Notes: a model not told the origin generated them from the sequence alone. 64,000 nt of DNA from Proteus vulgaris (GCA_901472505.1 LR590468.1:1178001-1242000), one strand, 5' to 3'. Shown: positions 37,448-46,887, counted from the stretch's first letter. Made by a program: numbers and translations.

Positions 37448-38866
37448 ATGAATTTTTTTTCATTCGAGTTTCTCGGAGCCTTTGTTAGCTTTTTTATTCT
37501 ATACTGGCTCTTCCAAAAGCACATTAAGATCCAAAATATTCTACTGATTACAGTTAGTTATGCTTTTCTCTTTTATGCAGACTATCGTCCTGCGATTATC
37601 TTATTAAGTTATACGCTCTTTATTTATTTGCTAACAAACCTATTAACTAAGTACACCTCTTCTAAAGTCATATATTGGCTATTAGGATTATTGGTGGGTG
37701 TCTACTTCACCGCCTTTAAGTATTACTCTTTTTTCCAAGAGTCGCTGACACAAGCATTCCAACAATGGGGACTCAGCATTGAGCTACCGCTAATTGAGTT
37801 ACTTGCACCATTAGGGCTCTCATTTTATATATTCCATTCCGTTAGTTATGTGGTTTCTGTTTGTCGAAAAGAGATCCCCAAAGCCCCGTTTTTAGATGTC
37901 GTACTTTATCTGTGCTTTTTCCCGAGTATCGTAGCAGGTCCGATTAATCGTGCTAAAGAATTTCTCCCACAAATTCAAGCACCAACCCGAAAAATCATTG
38001 ATTATAAAGGGGCGATCATGCTGATTGTATTGGCTATCGCAAAACTCTTTTGGTTGAGTGGTTGGTTCTCAACAAACTATGTTGATCCCGTATTTAATGC
38101 GCCTGATTTAGCACAAAGCGGACAAGTGCTGACGGCAGTTTATGCCTATGCATGGCATATCTATTTCAATTTCTCGGGTTACACCAATCTTGTCACGGGT
38201 ATCGCCTTATTATTGGGCTTCGTTGTTCCTCGTAACTTTAATGCACCTTATTTAGCAATAAATTTGGCTGATTTTTGGCGTCGCTGGCATATCAGTCTAT
38301 CTACCTTTATTCGTGATTACGTCTATATTCCTTTAGGGGGAAATCGTAAGGGGGTGATTAGGCAGAACTTTAATGCCTTTGCCGCCATGGTGATTTCTGG
38401 GTTGTGGCATGGCGCTGCAATGACCTTTATTATTTGGGGTGCTATTCATGGGATTGGTGTGGTGCTATTAAATATTAAACACCGCCTCTTTCCTGTGAAG
38501 AAAGAGGCGCCACCAAGTGCGTTATCGTCATTCAACATGCTGTTGTCATGGATAATCACGTTTCATTTTGTTTGTTTTGCGTGGATATTTTTCCGCAGTC
38601 AAACGGTGGGAGATGCCTTACTCTTAATACAGCAACTCTTCAGTGCTGGCGCTTGGGCATCATTACAAGCTGAAGGCTTAACACTCTTTATGTTCTGGGG
38701 GCTTTTCTTACTTTACCCTTGCTTTGTGACTTTAAGAGATATTGTGGCTCGTCTTGAGAAAAGAGTACCGTGGTATGTTTACCCACTGCCACTTGCGTTG
38801 ATCCTCACGATTATTTTTATGTTGTCTCCAGATGGGGTGCCAGGATTTATTTATGCCAGCTTTTGA
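37448..38866 (+). CDS. patA: MBOAT O-acyltransferase, PatA-like (peptidoglycan O-acetylation)
   Basis: Polytopic inner-membrane acyltransferase of 472 residues (AlgI/DltB/PatA group). It is proposed to move acetyl groups across the membrane for O-acetylation of peptidoglycan. Conserved MBOAT blocks are ADFWRRWHISLSTFIRDYVYIPLGG near 275-299 and SGLWHGAAMTFIIWG near 320, which holds the key histidine. Roughly ten hydrophobic segments are seen. It overlaps the SGNH partner gene by 14 bp, and an Ape1-like esterase gene follows, which argues for PatA rather than AlgI. Confidence 0.83.
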   Translation: MNFFSFEFLGAFVSFFILYWLFQKHIKIQNILLITVSYAFLFYADYRPAIILLSYTLFIYLLTNLLTKYTSSKVIYWLLGLLVGVYFTAFKYYSFFQESLTQAFQQWGLSIELPLIELLAPLGLSFYIFHSVSYVVSVCRKEIPKAPFLDVVLYLCFFPSIVAGPINRAKEFLPQIQAPTRKIIDYKGAIMLIVLAIAKLFWLSGWFSTNYVDPVFNAPDLAQSGQVLTAVYAYAWHIYFNFSGYTNLVTGIALLLGFVVPRNFNAPYLAINLADFWRRWHISLSTFIRDYVYIPLGGNRKGVIRQNFNAFAAMVISGLWHGAAMTFIIWGAIHGIGVVLLNIKHRLFPVKKEAPPSALSSFNMLLSWIITFHFVCFAWIFFRSQTVGDALLLIQQLFSAGAWASLQAEGLTLFMFWGLFLLYPCFVTLRDIVARLEKRVPWYVYPLPLALILTIIFMLSPDGVPGFIYASF

Positions 38867-40055
38867 TTTCTGCTCAAACTTAAAAAAGACAGCAAAAGTT
38901 GCCTTAATGGTACTGTGTAGTACCCTCTTTCTGATTTGGCTAAACCAAACATCACTAGAGCGTTTTTGGCAACAACAATATCATCGCCCTGCACCTTGGT
39001 CTGGGCTCTCCCACTATTATGCTTGGCAAGTAGGAGGGCAATTGCGTGATGGCGTATTTATTGCTGTAGAAAGTTATCGGGATTATCTACAAGTTAATCA
39101 CCCTGATAATCAGGCAAAACCCATAGTGCAAACCTCCGCGCCAGAACAACTTCCTGAGGGCTTTGCGGTTGGTTTACATTTCTTTAATGGTTACACTCGA
39201 CCAGCAACTCAATTGACGCAACGCTTCCCGCAATTATTAGAGCGTAAACAAGCCATGGGAGGATTACCTTATCCTTCTGTTACAGACATCTCTGATGCAG
39301 CATTAGAAGCCTTAAAACCTATCGTCCCCAAAACAGAAATTACCTTATCACCAGAGGATAAAGTCTTATTTGCAGGTGACTCAATGATGCAAGGCGTCGC
39401 ACCGTTGCTGAAACGGCAACTGCAAACAAATTACAACATCAGTAGTATAGATTTAAGTAAGCAAAGTACTGGACTTGCATACCCACGCTTTTTCAATTGG
39501 CCACAAACCATTGCGACACGTTTAGCCAGTGATAATTCCATCAAGTTACTAGTTGTCTTTTTAGGCCCTAATGATCCTTGGGATATGCCACCGGATGGTG
39601 GAGGGCGTTACTTAAAATTTGCCAGTGAGGCATGGGAATCGACTTATCGTACGCGCATTGCAAGCATTATAGAGAACGCCAGGCAGAATAATGTCACGGT
39701 TATTTGGGTTGGGCCACCGAATATGCGAAAACCGAAGTTATCTGAAGGTATGGCATACCTTGATAAACTTTACCGTGAAGAAGCTGAGAAAATGGGCGAA
39801 ATTTACCTTTCCGTCAATGATATGTTTAAATATGAAAAAGATATTTATTCTGATTATATGGGCGATGGTAGTAGTCGTGTTAAGTTAAGAGCGGGTGATG
39901 GCATTCATTTTAGCTTAAAAGGTCAGCAAATTATTGCTCAACACGTATTCTCACGTATTCATCTTCAAGAAGAAATTAAAGAAGATGATGCCGTCGATGA
40001 TGTAAAAGATAAAAACACGGTTATTGCAAATGAAACAATTAGCGCACATCCTTGA
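38853..40055 (+). CDS. patB: SGNH-family acetyltransferase, PatB-like
   Basis: Periplasmic SGNH-fold partner of PatA that places acetyl groups on N-acetylmuramic acid. It has 400 residues from the ATG at 38853, chosen because AGGA sits 7 bp upstream; an earlier in-frame ATG at 38832 has no such site. There is one N-terminal membrane anchor (about 14-30). SGNH blocks are visible: FAGDSMMQG (nucleophile serine), FLGPNDPWDM (Gly/Asn) and GDGIHFSLKGQ (catalytic Asp and His). It overlaps both neighbours. Confidence 0.8.
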   Translation: MPAFDFCSNLKKTAKVALMVLCSTLFLIWLNQTSLERFWQQQYHRPAPWSGLSHYYAWQVGGQLRDGVFIAVESYRDYLQVNHPDNQAKPIVQTSAPEQLPEGFAVGLHFFNGYTRPATQLTQRFPQLLERKQAMGGLPYPSVTDISDAALEALKPIVPKTEITLSPEDKVLFAGDSMMQGVAPLLKRQLQTNYNISSIDLSKQSTGLAYPRFFNWPQTIATRLASDNSIKLLVVFLGPNDPWDMPPDGGGRYLKFASEAWESTYRTRIASIIENARQNNVTVIWVGPPNMRKPKLSEGMAYLDKLYREEAEKMGEIYLSVNDMFKYEKDIYSDYMGDGSSRVKLRAGDGIHFSLKGQQIIAQHVFSRIHLQEEIKEDDAVDDVKDKNTVIANETISAHP

Positions 40056-41178
40056 GCGTAAAACCTTAGTCGGTAGCTCAATTATACTGACCTTGGTGTC
40101 ACTTTTAGTGGCGTGTAACCAAGACACTGAAAAAGCAGTGAAGTTACCTACCCCCACAGTATTACCTGCTGATGGCTCAAGACAACTTTACAACTATCAC
40201 GATCCTCAATTTGCGGGCTTCGTTAAAAAATTACAGCAAGGTCGTCAGACTGTGCATATTGTTCAACTAGGCGATTCTCATACTGCAGCTGATTTTTTCA
40301 GTGGTAAGTTACGTGAACGTTTTCAGGCCGACTATGGTAATGGAGGCATTGGTTTTATTCCTCCAACTAACATTGCAGGTCAACGTATTGCTAACGTACA
40401 GTATCAGAGTGATAAAAAAGCATGGACACTGCTTTCAAGCAGAAAAGATAACGATCCAGATTTTCCATTAGGAGGGTTTATTAGTGAACCGCAAGCTAAA
40501 TGGGCTAAATTACAGTTATCTGAAAACCCAGTAACTCAACAACGTTATCAATTACAAGCACTCTATAAAGCACCAACTACAGCACAAGTGAATGTGCAGT
40601 CATCAACAAGCAAAATACTGTCATTATCACAAACACAAGGTAAATGGCAGTTTTCAAACCCAACAACGATGACTTTTCCAGTCAGTATTACGGTTAGCAA
40701 AAGCCAACCCGTTAAATTTGGCGGTTGGTTAATCACCAATCAACAACCAGGTGTCATGCTTTCCTCATTAGGCATTAATGGTGCCACAATCAATATGATG
40801 GATAAGTGGGGGACACAATGGACAGAAACGTTAGGCCAATTAAACCCTGATATGGTCATTTTGGCTTATGGCACAAATGAAGCTTTTAATAACACCTTCG
40901 ATTTGAGCGCTTATCGCCAACAGCTTACGGATAAGATTCGCCAAATTCGCCAGCAAGCGCCTAATAGCACAATTTTACTAATAGGGCCTTCTGATTCCAT
41001 CAAAAATAAAGAGGCCCCTGATTGCCGTTCACAACAACCGCAATGGCTCAGTGATATTGTCAGAATTCAAAAAGAAGTGGCACAACAAGAGCGAACCCTT
41101 TTTTGGGACTGGCGTGATTACATGGGGGGCGAATGCTCGATAAAAGCATGGTCACTGTATGAGTTAGCAAGAACCTGA
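40030..41178 (+). CDS. ape1: Ape1-like O-acetylpeptidoglycan esterase (3' frameshift)
   Basis: SGNH esterase of the CE3/Ape1 type, which removes O-acetyl groups so that lytic enzymes can act. It is a lipoprotein (LLVACNQD near 30). Block I is QLGDSHTAADFF, and AYGTNEAFN gives the Asn block. The frame stops at 41178, before the catalytic Asp-His. In the +1 frame, 41171-41263 reads EPDGVHLSREGYESSANTLY to a stop and plainly contains that dyad (DGVH). One extra A at 41169-41170 explains this. As read, the enzyme should be inactive. The start at 40030 lacks a good ribosome site and may be coupled to patB. Confidence 0.8.
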   Translation: MKQLAHILERKTLVGSSIILTLVSLLVACNQDTEKAVKLPTPTVLPADGSRQLYNYHDPQFAGFVKKLQQGRQTVHIVQLGDSHTAADFFSGKLRERFQADYGNGGIGFIPPTNIAGQRIANVQYQSDKKAWTLLSSRKDNDPDFPLGGFISEPQAKWAKLQLSENPVTQQRYQLQALYKAPTTAQVNVQSSTSKILSLSQTQGKWQFSNPTTMTFPVSITVSKSQPVKFGGWLITNQQPGVMLSSLGINGATINMMDKWGTQWTETLGQLNPDMVILAYGTNEAFNNTFDLSAYRQQLTDKIRQIRQQAPNSTILLIGPSDSIKNKEAPDCRSQQPQWLSDIVRIQKEVAQQERTLFWDWRDYMGGECSIKAWSLYELART

Positions 41179-41281
41179 TGGTGTACATCTTTCTCGCGAA
41201 GGGTACGAGAGCAGTGCCAATACACTTTATAGCCAGCTCACCACATTGATGAATAAAAGTTAACATCAAGAGTCTTGATAA

Positions 41282-41312
41282 GCTAAAAGGAGCTTACCGC
41301 TCCTTTTAGTTT
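41282..41312. terminator. Bidirectional terminator between ape1 and chemoreceptor gene
   Basis: An 11-bp perfect stem CTAAAAGGAGC/GCTCCTTTTAG with a 5-base loop and four Ts on the plus strand. It separates the convergent ape1 and chemoreceptor genes. Confidence 0.75.
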
Positions 41313-41320
41313 TAAAGCCA

Positions 41321-42259
41321 TTAATTTACAAATGAATCTAACAAGGCATCCACATATTTGATAACATCAACGCTGGCTTGTTCCATTTGTTCAATATATT
41401 TTGTGACGATCTCTTCATCACCTTCAAGATTAGCTTTTAATGCTAAACGCCCACATTCATGCACTAATTTATGTGGTGCTTCTAAACGACGAAAAGCGTC
41501 TTTTCCTGCAAACTTTCTACCCTCACCTTGATAATACCATTTACCTAAACGACATTCGGTATGCTGATTAACACAAAGCTCATCATCATTATTTAATAAA
41601 TGAATATAAATAGCTTCTTTCCATAAAACATGATCTAGCTTGACGGTATTAAAAAATTGTTGCATCGACATAAAGGTAAAAAGATGTTTAAGCTCACTGG
41701 CTTGTGCTGATAATGACGCTAAATTCTGATGCCCTTCTACAACCAATTTTTTAACTTGTTGTACCTGCTCTTGGTTTTTTTCTGTCGTTTCTTTAACGGG
41801 AATAAAACGCGTCCCCAAATTATTATTAATCGTTGCGATAGAAGAGGCTTGTTGTTGAATCTCTAATGATAATTTTTTCATCTCTTGAGCTAATACAGAG
41901 AATCCCGCACCTTCACGCCCAATATGCCCCGCTTCAATTGCGGAATTAATCGATAAAAGATTCGCCTGACTTGAAAGCCTATCGATATTGCTAGCACTAT
42001 CTTTAATTTTTCTTAACCAACCTGAAAATTTGTCTATCTCTTCTCTGCTATGCGTAAAATGTGCATCAACCTCATTTAAAAATTGAGCCAATGACTGAGA
42101 GTTATCTAACATCTCATTAAAGAGATGCTCCATTTCATCAAGCAAATTGAGTTTATCTTGCAACTTATTACTGGATACTAAAATAGAATCTCGAATGAGG
42201 GTAATAGTGTGGATATTGCAATCCGTGTGTTTGATAAAAAGTGAATTATAGTCAACCAT
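41321..42259 (-). CDS. Soluble methyl-accepting chemoreceptor with C-terminal CZB domain
   Basis: Cytoplasmic chemoreceptor of 312 residues with no membrane segment. The MCP signalling hairpin lies near 95-135 (NLLSINSAIEAGHIGREGAGF). A C-terminal zinc-binding CZB domain has the His-Cys-His-His set at H210 (KLDHVLWKE), C237 (CRLGKWYY), H263 and H267 (APHKLVHECG). Similar architecture occurs in Helicobacter TlpD, which reports on oxidants; CZB zinc-cysteine centres sense hypochlorous acid. The taxis cue here is therefore inferred to be oxidative or zinc-related. It is single-gene, with its own terminator. Confidence 0.87.
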   Translation of the reverse strand: MVDYNSLFIKHTDCNIHTITLIRDSILVSSNKLQDKLNLLDEMEHLFNEMLDNSQSLAQFLNEVDAHFTHSREEIDKFSGWLRKIKDSASNIDRLSSQANLLSINSAIEAGHIGREGAGFSVLAQEMKKLSLEIQQQASSIATINNNLGTRFIPVKETTEKNQEQVQQVKKLVVEGHQNLASLSAQASELKHLFTFMSMQQFFNTVKLDHVLWKEAIYIHLLNNDDELCVNQHTECRLGKWYYQGEGRKFAGKDAFRRLEAPHKLVHECGRLALKANLEGDEEIVTKYIEQMEQASVDVIKYVDALLDSFVN

Positions 42260-42406
42260 GATATGACAGCCTTCGTTTGCCCACTGAATAAAGAAGCCTA
42301 TAGGTTAATGGGAAACTAAGTATTTTCTGTCATATTTGATAGTCATTTATTGCAATGAAAAAGCGCGTCAAAGAACGCGCTAATAATTTTAAAAAAAGAT
42401 AAAAAA

Positions 42407-43744
42407 TCAAAGAAAAGCGAAGAAAATCATACCAATAACAGCACCTGTTGTACCAAGAATAGTTTCCATTAATGACCATGTTTTTAAGGTTTGTGCTTCT
42501 GTTGCACCCGTAAACTTACCAAATAACCAGAAACCTGAGTCATTAACGTGGCTAAGAATAATAGAGCCCCCCGCGATACATACTGATAGTGCGGCCATTT
42601 GAGCTCCACTGTAGCCCAACTCATTAACCACTGGTAAAACTAAACCAACGGCAGTTAAACAAGCAACTGTTGCTGAACCTTGAATAACACGTACTGCACC
42701 AGCAAGAATAAAACATGCCACTGCAATTGGCATACCTGCACCAATTAAAGCATTTCCTAATGCTGGACCAACTCCCGAATCGACTAACACTTGTTTAAAG
42801 ACACCACCCGCCCCCGTGACTAATAAAATAATCCCCGCAGGCTGAATGGCAGCCGAACAAATTTCCATCACTTTTTCTTTGCTCATACCACGACGAATGG
42901 CAAGACCATAAATAGCCACTAAACAAGCCACAAGAATAGCGATAAATGGATGACCAACAAATTCAAGAATATTGTATAGTTCAGAGCCTTTCTCGACAAA
43001 ACGCGCACCAATGGTTTTGCAACCCACTAATACTAAAGGCAATAGCACAAGCGCAAGGCTAAAACCAAAAGAAGGCATTTTATTTTGGCCTAAACTGGGC
43101 TCAGTTAAATCTTTTGGTAATTCTAACGTAACGTAGCGACTAATAAAGTTACCAAAGATAGGGCCCGCTAATAACATTCCAGGAATAGCCGCACACAGAC
43201 CAATTAAGATCATCCAACCAAAATCCGCATTCATTTGGTCAGCTAACAGCATGGGTGTCGGCCCTGGTAATAAGAAGGCGGCAGCACCTGCAACACCCGC
43301 AAACAGAGGGATAGCCATTTTTACCACATTGCCACCAGTACGGCGAGCAACTGCGAATACAACACCAATTAATAGAACAACCGCAACATCAAAGAACAGA
43401 GGTAATGCACAAATTAAGCCTGCAATACCTAATGCATAGTTAGCTCGTTTCTCACCAAAGTATTTTAATAATCGGACTGCAATTTGATCTAACGCCCCAG
43501 TTTCGTGTAGTACTTTACCGAACATCGCTCCCAATGCGACCACGATAGAAAGGAAGCCTAATGTTCCCCCCATTCCGTTTTGCATGGTTTGTGTGATTTT
43601 TTCAAGTGGCATTCCTGAGAAAATACCCGCACCAATCGCAACAATCATCAACGCAATAAATGCGTGCAAACGCGCATACATAACGAAAAAGAGTAATAAT
43701 AGAACCGAGCCAACCGCAGTTAGCACAAGCGTTAATGTACTCAT
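42407..43744 (-). CDS. gntU: Gluconate permease GntU
   Basis: Gnt-family inner-membrane gluconate:proton symporter of 445 residues, against 446 for E. coli GntU, which it resembles throughout (start MSTLTLVLTAVGSVLLLLF, then MPSFGFSLALVLLPLVLVG and HVNDSGFWLFGKFTGATEAQTLKTW near the end). Twelve to fourteen hydrophobic segments. The ATG overlaps the gntK stop by 4 bp (43741-43744), as in E. coli gntKU. Confidence 0.93.
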   Translation of the reverse strand: MSTLTLVLTAVGSVLLLLFFVMYARLHAFIALMIVAIGAGIFSGMPLEKITQTMQNGMGGTLGFLSIVVALGAMFGKVLHETGALDQIAVRLLKYFGEKRANYALGIAGLICALPLFFDVAVVLLIGVVFAVARRTGGNVVKMAIPLFAGVAGAAAFLLPGPTPMLLADQMNADFGWMILIGLCAAIPGMLLAGPIFGNFISRYVTLELPKDLTEPSLGQNKMPSFGFSLALVLLPLVLVGCKTIGARFVEKGSELYNILEFVGHPFIAILVACLVAIYGLAIRRGMSKEKVMEICSAAIQPAGIILLVTGAGGVFKQVLVDSGVGPALGNALIGAGMPIAVACFILAGAVRVIQGSATVACLTAVGLVLPVVNELGYSGAQMAALSVCIAGGSIILSHVNDSGFWLFGKFTGATEAQTLKTWSLMETILGTTGAVIGMIFFAFL

Positions 43745-44295
43745 ACTGTTTCCCCTTCAAGAGCCCCATGCGTCACTGAATTTATTTTATTAATTACACT
43801 TTCAATAACATCATCAAGTGGCATTGAAATATCGATTTCATACACATCGTTTTCAGCTTTGGTTGGTTCTTCTAAAGTTTCAAATTGAGTGATTAGCATT
43901 TGAGGTTTAAAGAAGTGACCTTTACGTGCTTTTAAGCGACTTTCAATCAGTTCATAATCGCCTTTTAAATATAAAAAGTGCAGACATTGATTGCCACTTC
44001 GTAACATATCGCGATACTGTTTTTTCAATGCAGAACAAACGATTAGCGAAACATCATTAGTTCTTTGCATTGCGAATGCGGCATCATTTAACGCTTGTAG
44101 CCAAGGTTTACGATCTTCATCATTTAAAGCGTGACCTGATGCCATTTTCGTAATATTTGAGCGAGGATGGAGAAAATCACCGTCCAAAAATGCGGCGCCT
44201 GTACGTTGTGCCACACCATTTGCGACCGCAGATTTACCGCTACCTGATACCCCCATTAAGATAAAAACATGGTGTAGGGATTGGGTATCGTTCAT
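43741..44295 (-). CDS. gntK: Gluconokinase GntK
   Basis: ATP-dependent kinase that converts gluconate to 6-phosphogluconate. It has 184 residues. The P-loop GVSGSGKSA lies near 15-23, and FLDGDFLHPRSNITKMASGHALNDEDRKPWL is the family substrate region. Upstream are a strong double GntR operator and a CRP-like site, so gluconate induction and catabolite control are expected. It forms an operon with gntU. Confidence 0.95.
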   Translation of the reverse strand: MNDTQSLHHVFILMGVSGSGKSAVANGVAQRTGAAFLDGDFLHPRSNITKMASGHALNDEDRKPWLQALNDAAFAMQRTNDVSLIVCSALKKQYRDMLRSGNQCLHFLYLKGDYELIESRLKARKGHFFKPQMLITQFETLEEPTKAENDVYEIDISMPLDDVIESVINKINSVTHGALEGETV

Positions 44296-44334
44296 AGAAT
44301 GCTCCTTTAAGACAGATATTAAGTCTTTTTTGTA

Positions 44335-44363
44335 ATGTTACCCGTAACTGTTACGGGTAACAT
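44335..44363. promoter_or_regulatory. gntK: Double GntR operator upstream of gntK
   Basis: A perfect 14-bp inverted repeat around a single central base, from ATGTTACCCGTAAC to GTTACGGGTAACAT. Each arm is itself a LacI-type near-palindrome (GTTAC-CC-GTAAC), so two GntR sites abut head to head. It lies 40-68 bp upstream of the gntK start. Matches the E. coli GntR box as I recall it. Confidence 0.85.
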
Positions 44364-44415
44364 ATCCGAAGTAACAAGGTAAATACAACAATGAAGATCA
44401 ACAAAGAAGTGAAAA

Positions 44416-44431
44416 TGTGAAGCGACTCTCA
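44416..44431. promoter_or_regulatory. Putative CRP site of gntKU
   Basis: TGTGA-N6-TCTCA matches nine of ten key CRP positions and lies about 60 bp upstream of the GntR operator relative to gntK. Confidence 0.5.
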
Positions 44432-44551
44432 AATGAAAGTAAGATAATCTACAAACTGACAACAAAATATCTGACCTAACTACGCCCTTTCTCACTTTTA
44501 ATTCACTGTCAAAGTAAGAGTGATAACCTTAAAAGGTAGAAGATATACAAT

Positions 44552-44586
44552 AAAAAAACCCTACTGTTATTGACATAACAATAGGG
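44552..44586 (-). terminator. Terminator of gntR
   Basis: A stem with CCCTA/TAGGG outside TGTTAT/ATAACA, one mismatch and a 4-base loop. On the minus strand it ends in a seven-T run. It lies 43 bp past the gntR stop. Confidence 0.8.
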
Positions 44587-44628
44587 TTCGAAAAAATTAA
44601 ACTTTAATATTATCAATTAGTTAGCTTG

Positions 44629-45624
44629 TTATATGCTTTCACCTTTAATTATACGAAAACCAACATCAATAACTTGCCCTCGAGCAATTTTACCTTTCAT
44701 GCGTTTAAGCAATAAATCTGCAGCTTGTTGCCCCATTTCATCACGGGGGGTCAAGATACTCGCCAATCGAGGCGTCATCACCTGCCCTACGTCATGCCCA
44801 TGGAAGCCTGAAATAGCAATATCATTGGGTACTGAAATACCTAAACGCTGGCACTCAAAAATAGCACCAATAGCAATATCATCATTAGTACAATAAAGTC
44901 CGTCTAAGTCAGGGTATTGTTTGCGTGCAGCATGTAATAACTCTGCCCCTAGCGAATATGACGAACTTTTCGGTGTCATTACACTGCCCGTAGGTAAACC
45001 CGCATTTTGCATGGCTTTCTCATAACCGTTTAAACGCATTAGGGTTCGTTCATCCTGTCTTGCACCAAGATAAATAACACGTTTACAGCCACGCTTGATC
45101 ATTTCACTGACCATCTGTTGTGAAGCCTCAACGTTATCTAATCCCACCGCCGAATCAAAACAAGGCGAAACACTATCCATGATTTCCACGACCGGAATAC
45201 CGGCTGTTTCTAGCATTTTCATTGTTTTTGGCGTATGCGTTCTTTCTGCAAGAATAAGCCCATCAATATTATAAGAGAGCAATGAAAGCAGACGTTCTTC
45301 TTCTTTTTCCGCACGATATCCATAGTGCGCTAACATGGTTTGATAACCGAATTTATCTGTTACCGATTCAATACCACGAATAACTTCGGCAAAAACTTGG
45401 TTAGTTAAAGAAGGTAGCAATACCCCAATCGCATGACTGGTAGAATTAGATAAAATATCAGGAGCGCGATTAGGAATATAATTAAGACTATCTAATTCGC
45501 GCGCAATTTTTTCTCGTAAAGCTTCAGAGACTTGTTCTGGGTTACGCAAAAAACGACTAACCGTCATTTTGGTGACACCAACACGTGAAGCTACATCCTG
45601 TAATGAGGGGCGTTTTTTCTTCAT
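44629..45624 (-). CDS. gntR: Gluconate repressor GntR (LacI family)
   Basis: LacI-family repressor of gluconate genes. From the ATG at 45624 it has 331 residues, the E. coli length; an in-frame ATG 12 bp upstream would add MRYK. The helix-turn-helix and hinge are nearly identical to E. coli GntR (LQDVASRVGVTKMTVSRFLRNPEQVS, quoted from residues 8 on, then YIPNRAPDILS). The effector domain carries NDDIAIGAIFECQRLG and ISGFHGHDVGQVM. It has its own terminator and transcribes towards gntK. Confidence 0.95.
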   Translation of the reverse strand: MKKKRPSLQDVASRVGVTKMTVSRFLRNPEQVSEALREKIARELDSLNYIPNRAPDILSNSTSHAIGVLLPSLTNQVFAEVIRGIESVTDKFGYQTMLAHYGYRAEKEEERLLSLLSYNIDGLILAERTHTPKTMKMLETAGIPVVEIMDSVSPCFDSAVGLDNVEASQQMVSEMIKRGCKRVIYLGARQDERTLMRLNGYEKAMQNAGLPTGSVMTPKSSSYSLGAELLHAARKQYPDLDGLYCTNDDIAIGAIFECQRLGISVPNDIAISGFHGHDVGQVMTPRLASILTPRDEMGQQAADLLLKRMKGKIARGQVIDVGFRIIKGESI

Positions 45625-45796
45625 TTTATACCGCAACTATCCAAAAACATTCGTATTAATACGCGCTTTATTTTTCCAAGAACGCTGATTATAGCCCTAG
45701 GTTACACACTATTTCGAATAAAGTTTTTCAGATGTGTGCTTAGATTTGATTTTGACTGACTATCCCTTGACTTAAGCCAAAGGAAATATAGTATTC

Positions 45797-45824
45797 TTCG
45801 CTGTATAATAAATGAAATAACGAT
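45797..45824. promoter_or_regulatory. Putative ModE (molybdate repressor) box of the uptake operon
   Basis: TTCGCTGTATA-N6-GAAATAACGAT. Each 11-base half matches nine of eleven positions of the ModE consensus as I recall it (ATCGNTATATA-N6-TATATAACGAT). It overlaps a TATAAT at 45804-45809 and lies 31 bp before the start codon, a good repressor position. Confidence 0.62.
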
Positions 45825-45855
45825 ACCAATATAAAACAATAAACAGTGTGAACTT

Positions 45856-46887
45856 ATGGCAATCCATAGACGGCAATTTCTAACTTACCTCACCACCATT
45901 GCGACATTATCTGCACTTCCACATTCGGTAAGAGCCGCAATAACCTCACGTATTGCAGCACAGTTTGGTCATATTCCAGCATCAACTGCGATCCATCGCG
46001 TGATCAGCGCAGGTCCTCCTACTGACCAATTGTTGCTCGCACTAGCTCCTGAAAAATTATTGGGTTTTTCCTCTCTTAATTTAGAAAAAAGCTCTTTATT
46101 TTCAGATGAACTACGCAAATTACCTCGTTTAGGGCGCTTATCAGGGCGAGGAAGTACCCTCTCTTTAGAAGCCTTACTAACGTTAGAACCCGATATCATT
46201 ATTGATAGTGGAAATGTAGATGAAACCTATCGCTCATTAGCAAAACGCGTTTCTGATCAAACAGGTGTGCCTTATGTGTTAATTGATGGCACATTAAAAG
46301 ATAGTCCAGCCCAATTGCGTCAAACTGGCGCTTTATTAGGCGTTGCTGAAAGCGCAGAAACATTAGCACTCATTGCAGAGCAATATCTTAGTGATGCAGC
46401 CTTATTTGCTTGTGAACAACACACCCACCCACGTTTTTATCTCGCTCGGGGTGCTAAAGGGTTACAAACAGGTGCAAAACACTCTATTCATACTGAGGCC
46501 ATTGAAGCATTAGGCTTTGAAAATGTGGTTGATATTCCTGATTTTACCGGGTTAACAGATGTTTCACCAGAACAACTGTTGATATGGGATCCTGACTTGA
46601 TCATCACACAAGATGAAAATGCCTATCAGCAAATTATGCAAGGCTCTGTATGGAAAAGCATTCAAGCTGTTAAAAATAACAATGTGTTACTGTTTAAAGG
46701 CTTACCATTTGGCTGGTTAGATGGTCCCCCGGGTATTAACCGTTTAATGGGGATGCGTCGATTACAAAGCCATTTTGACACACGAATAAAAGAGCAAGCC
46801 GTTCACGATCTACAAAATTACTTTGCTCATTTTTACCATACACAATTAAGTGCAGAACAAGGTCAGCAATTGCTGGGGTATTTATGA
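45856..46887 (+). CDS. FecB/MolA-like ABC transporter substrate-binding protein
   Basis: Periplasmic class III binding protein of 343 residues. The N-terminus has a twin-arginine signal (HRRQFLTYLTTIATLSAL, cleavage near SVRA), so it may be exported folded. The body has the two-lobe pattern of metal-chelate binding proteins (RVISAGPPTDQLLLALAPEKLLGFS; LLTLEPDIIIDSG; LGFENVVDIPDFTGLTDVSPEQLL). It overlaps the permease gene as ATGA. Automatic annotation would say iron or B12. The operon content (modD) and a ModE-like box favour molybdate, tungstate or a Mo-chelate, as for Haemophilus MolA. Confidence 0.8.
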   Translation: MAIHRRQFLTYLTTIATLSALPHSVRAAITSRIAAQFGHIPASTAIHRVISAGPPTDQLLLALAPEKLLGFSSLNLEKSSLFSDELRKLPRLGRLSGRGSTLSLEALLTLEPDIIIDSGNVDETYRSLAKRVSDQTGVPYVLIDGTLKDSPAQLRQTGALLGVAESAETLALIAEQYLSDAALFACEQHTHPRFYLARGAKGLQTGAKHSIHTEAIEALGFENVVDIPDFTGLTDVSPEQLLIWDPDLIITQDENAYQQIMQGSVWKSIQAVKNNNVLLFKGLPFGWLDGPPGINRLMGMRRLQSHFDTRIKEQAVHDLQNYFAHFYHTQLSAEQGQQLLGYL

